From contig DEYT01000121.1 of assembly GCA_002364975.1 (NCBI GenBank), positions 4,235 to 15,591 on the forward strand: DNA of 11,357 nucleotides, written 5' to 3'. Below, piece by piece: positions 5,932 through 11,357 of the stretch (positions are counted from its first letter, which is position 1; the number at the start of each line of letters is the position of its first letter). A model generated the notes under the pieces. It saw nothing but the letters and a program-made list of their open reading frames with translations. It ran no database searches and was not told where the DNA came from. This DNA comes from Opitutia bacterium UBA3151 (GTDB lineage Bacteria; Verrucomicrobiota; Verrucomicrobiia; Opitutales; Seribacteraceae). Position numbers and translations under genes: made by a program.

Positions 5932-7467
5932 ATGCAGTCTCAAGGACTTCGACAAGTACAAAAACAGACTCAGAATCTTGTCCTGGCTCCACAGCTCAGG
6001 CAATCCTTGAAGATTTTACAAGTTCCTGCCCTAGAACTTCGCTCTGCCATTCTTGAAGAATTGCAAACCAATCCGCTACTTGAGGAATTCGGGACAAATG
6101 ACGACAGCTTAGATGCCGATACCAATGAACCTTCTCCTGATGAGATCGAGAGCGAAGAGGCTGAAGAATTTCCAGAAGAAAAGAAGGAGGAACTTGATTC
6201 CAAGGAAGAAGATGCAGATCTTGACCAAAAGGATGGAGAAGATCTGAACGACATGGATTTTTCCGATGAATTTTCAATTCTCAATGAAATGGAAGAGGAT
6301 CTGCGGGAACATTTTGAAAGTGAATATGAAGGAGAGGCGAAATTTGGAAATTCGGAAGCGGATGAAAAAAGAAAATTCTTTTTCGATTCCTTGGTTACTG
6401 AAACTTCTCTTCAAGAACATCTTCTTGATCAATTAAAGCTTATTGAAACCACGGATGGTCAACGCAAAGCGTGTGAATATCTTATCGGTAGCCTCGATGA
6501 GAATGGATTCATGCCTACAAACCTTTCGGACATCGGATTACTTTCTGGCATTGCCTTGAAAGACTTGCAGTCAGGCCTAGAAATTCTTCAAACCTTTGAA
6601 CCGGTTGGAATTGCTTCCGTCGATCTGCGGGATTGCCTCCTCAAACAAATGGATGCCCGTGGCTGGGAAGATTGCACTGCCTATTCGATCGTTGAGCATC
6701 ACTTTCCACTACTTGTCCGCCGCAGGGTTCCTGAACTCTCCAGAAAACTTGCGGAATCAACGGAGGAAATCCATTCAGCCTTAGAAAAAATTTCTGAATT
6801 AGATCCCTCTCCGGGGCGTCGATTTTCCGAGGACAATAACCAATCAGTATCTGCAGATGCAACCGTTGAAAAAGTTGGTGGTGAATGGGTGATCAGCTTG
6901 AATAATGACTACATTCCAAGACTTAAGATCAACAAAACCTACAAGGAGCTCATTACCAAAGGCGCCCTCTCTGGTAAGGAAAAAGAATATGTCCGAAACC
7001 AGATGCGGGCCGGAAAATTTTTGATCAATTCCATTGACCAGCGCCAAAATACCATTGAAAGAATTACCAGACAAATCCTTCAAAGACAGGCTGACTTTTT
7101 TGATGTGGGGGTTTCCAAGTTGCACCCCATGACCATGTCTGAGGTTGCAGAAACCATCGATGTTCATGAAACAACAGTCTCTCGTGCCATCGCAAATAAA
7201 TTTCTTCGCACCCCCCATGGTATGTTCCCATTCAAATATTTCTTTACGCCAGGATATTTCGGGAAGGATGGAGACACAGTTTCGAACACAAGTGTCAAAG
7301 AAATCATTGGGTCGATTATAGAACAGGAAGATTCCTCCAAGCCATTGAGCGACCGCAAAATTGTTGACTTGCTTGCAGAAAAAGAAATTAAACTGGCACG
7401 CAGAACGGTTGCCAAATACAGGGAGGAACTCGGAATTCCCCCGACAAACCTTCGCCGCAGATACTAA
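5932..7467 (+). CDS. rpoN: RNA polymerase sigma-54 factor
   Basis: Sigma-54 directs RNA polymerase to -24/-12 promoters and needs an AAA+ activator to open them. The 511 aa contain Gln/Leu-rich region I (about 1-50, 'LRQSLKILQVPALEL...NPLLEE'), an unusually long and very acidic region II (about 52-135) that explains the length over the roughly 480 aa of E. coli RpoN, the core-binding domain (about 140-330), a helix-turn-helix (about 400-424, 'MTMSEVAETIDVHETTVSRA') and the RpoN box 'ARRTVAKYREELGIP' (489-503) that reads the -24 element. The ATG at 5932 follows the kinase stop by 19 nt with no clear Shine-Dalgarno, so coupled translation is possible. The hpf/lptB/ptsN neighbours common in Proteobacteria are absent. 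The window also holds a candidate target promoter, just upstream of the kinase on the other strand. Confidence 0.98.
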   Translation: MQSQGLRQVQKQTQNLVLAPQLRQSLKILQVPALELRSAILEELQTNPLLEEFGTNDDSLDADTNEPSPDEIESEEAEEFPEEKKEELDSKEEDADLDQKDGEDLNDMDFSDEFSILNEMEEDLREHFESEYEGEAKFGNSEADEKRKFFFDSLVTETSLQEHLLDQLKLIETTDGQRKACEYLIGSLDENGFMPTNLSDIGLLSGIALKDLQSGLEILQTFEPVGIASVDLRDCLLKQMDARGWEDCTAYSIVEHHFPLLVRRRVPELSRKLAESTEEIHSALEKISELDPSPGRRFSEDNNQSVSADATVEKVGGEWVISLNNDYIPRLKINKTYKELITKGALSGKEKEYVRNQMRAGKFLINSIDQRQNTIERITRQILQRQADFFDVGVSKLHPMTMSEVAETIDVHETTVSRAIANKFLRTPHGMFPFKYFFTPGYFGKDGDTVSNTSVKEIIGSIIEQEDSSKPLSDRKIVDLLAEKEIKLARRTVAKYREELGIPPTNLRRRY

Positions 7468-7499
7468 TCCAAATTCAGGATCTTTTCTAAATTACCACT

Positions 7500-8162
7500 T
7501 TGGACGACTACGCCATATCTGAGCCATTTGATGCAAAACTGTCGCTTCTAGTCGATGCATCCACTCCAATTCTTCAAGTTGGGGTACTGGGAAAAAATTA
7601 CTGGAAAAGTTTTAATACTTCTGAAAAGCAAGCGTTGGAAGGCTTGTTCTTTTCCGCCAAGAAAACTTTGGAAGAAGTTGAACAGACACTCTCATCCGTG
7701 GATGCCATTTTCTTTTGCGAGGGGCCAGGTTCAACCCTTGGTCTTCGGATAAGCTGTGCTTTTATCCGAACGCTCCAATGGGCCAACCACCCTACTCCTC
7801 GAGTTTACATGTATAACGCACTCGATTTAGGAAAGGTCATGTGCGGAACTGAAGCTTCCATTCAAGCCCCTTTTCGTAAGGGGTATCGATTTGTCCGTAC
7901 CGGGAAGAATGCAGTTGGGAAAAAGGAAATCCTAAGAACAGAGGACGCACTTTCGAGCTTTCCTGAGAGCATGCATTTGCCTGACCCAAGAAGCTCGGTG
8001 GACGACCTTCCAGAGACCCAAAAGATCCCCTACTCTTTAAAAAATCAAGTAAGGGGCTTGGATGACTTGCTTCCAGTTTCAAAACTTTGTGAGCTTGCGA
8101 CTCCTTATGCCCCAAGACCCGCAGAATTCCAAAAATGGCGACCCGTCCCAAGAGCAATTTGA
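7500..8162 (+). CDS. tsaB: tRNA threonylcarbamoyladenosine biosynthesis protein TsaB
   Basis: TsaB (YeaZ) is the catalytically inactive ASKHA-fold partner of TsaD; with TsaE it makes the t6A base at position 37 of ANN-decoding tRNAs in the cytoplasm. The 220 aa fit the family. Visible marks are 'LLVDASTPILQVGV' near the N-terminus (16-29), 'VDAIFFCEGPGSTLGLRIS' (67-85, family pattern GPGSFTGLRIG) and a C-terminal 'YAPRPAEFQKW', matching the usual YLR-type end. The middle (about 110-180) is poorly conserved. The start is a TTG at 7500, 32 nt after rpoN, without a clear Shine-Dalgarno; no ATG or GTG lies in frame nearby. It ends in a tandem stop (TGA TAG, 8160-8165). It is third in the kinase-rpoN-tsaB-alr run. 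Confidence 0.86.
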   Translation: MDDYAISEPFDAKLSLLVDASTPILQVGVLGKNYWKSFNTSEKQALEGLFFSAKKTLEEVEQTLSSVDAIFFCEGPGSTLGLRISCAFIRTLQWANHPTPRVYMYNALDLGKVMCGTEASIQAPFRKGYRFVRTGKNAVGKKEILRTEDALSSFPESMHLPDPRSSVDDLPETQKIPYSLKNQVRGLDDLLPVSKLCELATPYAPRPAEFQKWRPVPRAI

Positions 8163-8175
8163 TAGGCATCTTCTC

Positions 8176-8182
8176 AAAGGAA
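8176..8182 (+). promoter_or_regulatory. Shine-Dalgarno that fixes the alr start
   Basis: AAAGGAA lies about 11 nt before the ATG at 8194. This supports 8194 over the longer in-frame possibilities (TTG at 8062, ATG at 8107), which would overlap the end of tsaB and add residues not found in alanine racemases. Confidence 0.6.
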
Positions 8183-8193
8183 ACATTAATACC

Positions 8194-9315
8194 ATGAGGT
8201 CTTGGGCTGAAATCGACCTTGCGGCTTTGGAAAGAAATCTCAATTTGATTCGAAGTGCCCTGCCCCAACCCATGAAATATGTATCTGTAGTGAAGGCGGA
8301 TGCATATGGCCATGGTATCCTGCCAACCGCAGCTCGTTTAATGCAGAGCGGCGTGGATCTTTTTGCAGTCGCAAATATCAAAGAAGCTGCAGAAATTCGT
8401 GAAATGGCTTCCGGCTGGCCCATTCTTGTGCTCGGTCCGCTTCTGGAAGATGAGGATTCCGCACTTTTGGAATATGATTTAATTGCTACATTATCTTCGG
8501 CTTCAGAGCTTCCAAGATTTGCCGCTCTTGCCCGAAAAAGAAAGCAAAAGATAAAAATTCACCTTAAAATTGACTCGGGAATGGGGCGACTAGGAGCATG
8601 GTGGGAAGAGGCAGGAGAATTGATTGCAGAAACACTCGCTACCCAAGAGATCGAATTATGTGGCTTATTGACTCATTTTGCAGATCCGAGAGATCTTGCA
8701 TTCACAGACTTACAAAGAAGTAGATTTCAGAAAATCCATGATGCTTTGCCAGCAGCTAAGAGGGAGAATTTGATGGTGCATGCTGATAATTCATCCTCCC
8801 TCCTGAACTTGAAAAAAGATTCCATTTTCAATTCGGTACGAATCGGGCTTCTTCAATTTGGAGTTTCTCCGCAAAAAGAGAGCTTATTTTCCAAGCTTCA
8901 AGTCGAACCAGTTCTTTCCTTTCACTCCAAGCTTGCGATTATAAAAAAGCTACCAGCCCAGACCACATTGAGCTACGGCAGGCAGTATCAATTGCAAAAG
9001 AGTTCAAATATCGGAATTATCAGTGCGGGCTACGGGGATGCCATTCCATTACACTGCGGAAACCGAGCAGATGCCTTAATTCGTGGAAATCGATATCCTA
9101 TTGTGGGCAGGGTAACGATGGACCAAACCTTGGTTGATTTGACCGATGCACCAGACAACCTTGAAGTGGGAGAAACTGTCACCTTGATTGGAAAACAAGG
9201 GGACCAGGAAATTTTGCTCACAAAACTTGCCGAGGATGCTGGCACCATTCCCTGGGAACTACTCTGCTCTATAACCAAGCGAGTGCCTAGGGTTTACACA
9301 ACCAATCGTGAATGA
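8194..9315 (+). CDS. alr: Alanine racemase (PLP-dependent)
   Basis: Interconverts L- and D-alanine, supplying D-Ala for peptidoglycan. From the ATG at 8194 the protein has 373 aa, the family size. The N-terminal TIM-barrel begins at once ('RSWAEIDLAALERNL'), and the PLP lysine is K34 in 'VVKADAYGHG'. 'HLKIDSGMGRLG' (123-134) holds the family's structural Lys/Arg pair. The C-terminal beta domain gives the catalytic tyrosine Y261 in 'LSYGRQY', then 'AGYGDAIP', 'GRVTMDQTLVD' and 'PWELLCSITKRVPRVY'. All key residues are present, so it should be active. It lies 31 nt after tsaB and is the last gene of the run, converging with a minus-strand gene only 11 nt away. No terminator hairpin is visible between them. 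Confidence 0.97.
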   Translation: MRSWAEIDLAALERNLNLIRSALPQPMKYVSVVKADAYGHGILPTAARLMQSGVDLFAVANIKEAAEIREMASGWPILVLGPLLEDEDSALLEYDLIATLSSASELPRFAALARKRKQKIKIHLKIDSGMGRLGAWWEEAGELIAETLATQEIELCGLLTHFADPRDLAFTDLQRSRFQKIHDALPAAKRENLMVHADNSSSLLNLKKDSIFNSVRIGLLQFGVSPQKESLFSKLQVEPVLSFHSKLAIIKKLPAQTTLSYGRQYQLQKSSNIGIISAGYGDAIPLHCGNRADALIRGNRYPIVGRVTMDQTLVDLTDAPDNLEVGETVTLIGKQGDQEILLTKLAEDAGTIPWELLCSITKRVPRVYTTNRE

Positions 9316-9326
9316 AGCGAGGACTT

Positions 9327-9920
9327 TTAGAAATCAAAATTGGATTGAATCCCGGCGATCATGCTCTTGAATTTTTCAATAGATTGATTTCGATTCTCAT
9401 AAGACTGCTGTCCATCTTCTGGACATCCATAAGGGGAAACCCAACCCATACCATTTTTCTCGTGTGCGGCGTGGACATTTTCCAGCCAAGTAAGAATTTG
9501 TTTCAGGTTAGCTAGCAAACGGTTGCCAGGTCGGGGCTTCTCCAATGAGTCCCCGTAAGGTACTCTCTGCACCACATTTCCTTCTTCGTCTTTGGTCTCT
9601 TCCCAAGCCACTTCGGCAGTCTCACAGGCCTCCCAAAATCGAACTTTAGAGTAATCAACACAACCGTCGAGAACCGCATTCGCCATGGCTTCGATTTCAG
9701 GCATGGCCGCTTCTGCAAAAGTTTCATCTTCCACGGGTTGGTAACCTTTTTCGGCTTCAATTAAAATCTGAGCTTTTTCATTGAGTGCATTTGCAATCGC
9801 CTTAACCAGCGAATAATTGATTTGGCCTTGCAAGTTCCCGTCTAACATCAGGTCAACGGCATCGAAAGCGAGTTCTTCACTCTCAGTGGATGATTCTTCT
9901 AATTTTTTTTCTTCAGTCAT
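9327..9920 (-). CDS. Unrecognised acidic protein, 197 aa
   Basis: I do not recognise a family. The protein is acidic and soluble-looking, with no signal peptide or membrane segment. The first 20 residues are rich in E, S and K and probably disordered. The rest looks helical, and an 'AxxxMANAVLDG'-like stretch in the middle echoes an earlier 'AIANALNEKA' segment, suggesting a possible internal helical duplication (about 23-60 and 70-105). A Trp- and Gly-containing C-terminal part includes 'NGMGWVSPYGCPEDGQQSY' (about 159-177), the most distinctive motif. Good codon-like composition and a long open frame support a real gene. The ATG at 9920 has no Shine-Dalgarno; instead a perfect 10-bp inverted repeat begins 5 nt upstream. 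The stop is TAA. It is transcribed towards alr. Confidence 0.7.
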   Translation of the reverse strand: MTEEKKLEESSTESEELAFDAVDLMLDGNLQGQINYSLVKAIANALNEKAQILIEAEKGYQPVEDETFAEAAMPEIEAMANAVLDGCVDYSKVRFWEACETAEVAWEETKDEEGNVVQRVPYGDSLEKPRPGNRLLANLKQILTWLENVHAAHEKNGMGWVSPYGCPEDGQQSYENRNQSIEKFKSMIAGIQSNFDF

Positions 9921-9924
9921 AGAT

Positions 9925-9958
9925 ATTCTAAAATTTTTATTGAAGCAGATTTTAGAAT
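9925..9958. repeat. Perfect 10-bp inverted repeat before the 197-aa gene
   Basis: ATTCTAAAAT (9925-9934) and its exact reverse complement ATTTTAGAAT (9949-9958) are separated by 14 bp. The near arm lies 4 nt from the start codon of the minus-strand gene. As RNA it would form an AT-rich hairpin over the ribosome-binding region; as DNA it could be an operator. With no G+C clamp the hairpin would be weak. Confidence 0.6.
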
Positions 9959-10127
9959 TGAGACAATGGGAATATCAGAATTGGAAGAAATTGTTCGAGC
10001 AAATGAAAGAAGGATTGAATCTAATACCGCATAAAACTTAAATTTAAATATTGTCCTAATTTGATGACAAATTACTATTAGAAAGCATAATTTTACACTT
10101 TTGAAAACCTTCTGCCTAAAAGTATAG

Positions 10128-11357
10128 AAATCTTTTCCTATTACCTCTTCTTTACTAGCAATCTCCCTTTTTTTCACCCTGACATTCGGTGCATTCTGTC
10201 AGGCCGAAACGATTCAATTTAATCGCGACGTTCGCCCAATCCTTTCAAGCAAATGTTTTTTTTGTCATGGTCCCTCGGAAAAATCCCGCGAGGCAAATCT
10301 GCGACTTGACTTGGAGGAGGAAGCATTCAAAGAGAGAGACGGAATTGTTGCATTTGTACGAAATAGCTTGGAAGACAGCGAAGCATGGCACCGGGTCACA
10401 TCCGATGATCCTGATGAGGTTATGCCTCCACCTGAGTTTAAGAAGGAACTGACCGAGACTGAAATCAGAACAATAAAAGCATGGATTGAGCAGGGAGCGA
10501 AATGGGAAGGACACTGGGCATTCATGCCCCTCTCCAAGCAGAAAGAACCCGAGACTGACCTTCCCCACTGGGTCCGCAACCCGATTGATTCTTTTGTTCT
10601 AAAAACTCTCAAAAAAAATGCCCTTCATCCTTCCCCGGAAGCCGATCGTAGGACCTTACTCAGAAGAATTTATTTGGACCTCACGGGATTACCCCCTACC
10701 CCTTCTGAAATACTGGAGTTCCTACTTGATCATTCACCGGATGCTTACGAAAAAGTGGTCGATCGTTTACTTGCCTCCCATGCTTATGCTGAACGTATGA
10801 CCCTTGTTTGGATGGATGCGGCCCGTTATGGAGACACTTCCGTCTTTCATGATGATGGACCCAGAGATATGTGGCCTTGGCGGGACTGGATCCTGAACGC
10901 ATATAAGAACAATATGCCCTTCGACCAGTTTTCGATCGAGCAATTGGCCGGAGATCTTCTCCCTAATGCCACGGATGATCAAAAAATCGCCTCCGGTTTT
11001 AATCGCAACCATGCCACCACCGATGAGGGGGGAGCTATTGCTGAGGAATTCCGGGTCGAATATGTCGTGGATCGAGTAAAAACCACCGGGAATGTCTGGA
11101 TGGGACTGACTATGGAATGTGCCCAGTGCCATGATCATAAATATGACCCCATTTCACAGGAAGAATACTTCAAGTTTTATGCCTTCTACAATAACAATGC
11201 CGATCCTGGCATGCAAACGAGAAAGGGTAATACCGCTCCTATGATAGAAGTCATAACTCCGGAACGAAAAATGCTGCTTAATGAGGCAGCTAAAGCCGTG
11301 GAAATTGCAAATACTTCTTCTCAAAACAGAAGAAAGGAATCTCTCAAATCATTCGAC
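10128..11357 (+). CDS. Secreted PSCyt1/PSCyt2 (DUF1549) c-type haem protein, 3' truncated
   Basis: The frame is open from 10128 to the right edge (410 codons). It begins with a signal-peptide-like stretch (KSFPITSSLLAISLFFTLTF, then GAFCQA, cut before ETIQF). PSCyt1 follows: 'FNRDVRPILSSKCFFCHGPS' with the haem motif C-F-F-C-H at 10254-10268, and 'DEVMPPPEFKKELTETEI'. PSCyt2/DUF1549 comes next: 'PIDSFVLKTL', 'RRIYLDLTGLPPT', 'ERMTLVWMDAARYGD', 'NMPFDQFSIEQLAGDLLP', 'NRNHATTDEGGAI' and a second haem-like motif C-A-Q-C-H in 'ECAQCHDHKYDPI' (from 11118). The DUF1553 part usual in this family would lie beyond the window. Such proteins are abundant in Planctomycetes and Verrucomicrobiota, often beside sulfatases or glycan-degradation genes; their reaction is not established. 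No ATG, GTG or TTG precedes the signal peptide in frame after the TAG at 10125-10127, so 10128 marks the open frame and not a proven start. Confidence 0.85.

Noticed and set aside
5970..6284. 104-aa and 93-aa minus-strand frames opposite rpoN region II
   Set aside because: The Ser-rich translation is the mirror of the Glu/Asp-rich acidic region of sigma-54 (GAA/GAG read in reverse), so it is a composition artefact.
7394..7418. TGGCACG...TTGCC near the end of rpoN, resembling a sigma-54 site
   Set aside because: The spacing between GG and GC is too long (TTGC begins nine rather than five bases after GGCAC), and it lies in coding sequence that encodes the RpoN box itself.
8062..8193. N-terminal extension of alr from the TTG at 8062 or ATG at 8107
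   Set aside because: It would overlap tsaB and add up to 44 residues before the first conserved alanine racemase strand; the ATG at 8194 has its own Shine-Dalgarno.
7837..8313. 158-aa minus-strand frame opposite the end of tsaB and the start of alr
   Set aside because: It crosses two supported genes on the opposite strand, and no motif or Shine-Dalgarno supports it.
9817..10177. 74-aa plus and 86-aa minus frames across the spacer before the PSCyt gene
   Set aside because: Partly antisense to the 197-aa gene or in AT-rich spacer; low-complexity Leu/Ile/Lys translations without motifs.
10189..11138. Several 60-123-aa frames on both strands over the right end
   Set aside because: All are shadows of the single long plus frame from 10128, which carries both CxxCH motifs and DUF1549 signatures.

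Overview
This 11.4 kb chromosomal window has moderate GC and is densely packed with housekeeping genes. The best guess at origin is the Planctomycetes-Verrucomicrobia (PVC) group, more likely Verrucomicrobiota (Opitutae-like). The main evidence is the gene at the right edge, a secreted protein with the PSCyt1 and PSCyt2 (DUF1549) c-type haem motifs typical of PVC bacteria. A stand-alone eukaryotic-like Ser/Thr kinase also fits. Several genes appear to start with TTG and have weak or no Shine-Dalgarno sequence. No mobile element, CRISPR array, tRNA or rRNA was seen.

Layout. (1) 1-297: the C-terminal part of elongation factor P (+), then a hairpin terminator that works in both directions. (2) 397-1722 (-): a thymidine/pyrimidine-nucleoside phosphorylase homologue whose central phosphate/base-binding loop is completely replaced. 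(3) 1847-3607 (+): arginyl-tRNA synthetase, divergent from (2) and convergent with the next pair. (4) 4775-3625 (-): a two-gene overlapping operon with an IscA/ErpA-type Fe-S carrier followed by an exported protein carrying only the N-terminal DsbD-type thiol domain. (5) 4932-9315 (+): a tight four-gene run of Ser/Thr kinase, rpoN (sigma-54), tsaB (t6A tRNA modification) and alr (alanine racemase), with gaps of 19-32 nt. (6) 9920-9327 (-): an unrecognised acidic 197-aa protein, convergent with alr, with a perfect 10-bp inverted repeat directly before its start codon. (7) About 10128 to the right edge (+): a secreted PSCyt1/PSCyt2 protein that has no normal start codon and has TAG exactly where the start is expected.

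The most notable regulatory spot is the 156-bp divergent spacer at 4776-4931. On the minus strand it holds a good sigma-54 (-24/-12) promoter candidate facing the Fe-S/thiol operon. That site lies inside a sigma-70-like promoter with a perfect TATAAT that faces the kinase-rpoN operon. If both are real, sigma-54 holoenzyme binding would switch on the Fe-S/DsbD pair and block transcription of its own gene and of the co-transcribed kinase. This is inferred from motifs only.

The other strong observation is the phosphorylase homologue. It aligns without gaps to E. coli DeoA through the active-site region, from memory, but carries several changes at known ligand-contacting positions, which suggests altered chemistry or loss of phosphorylase activity.
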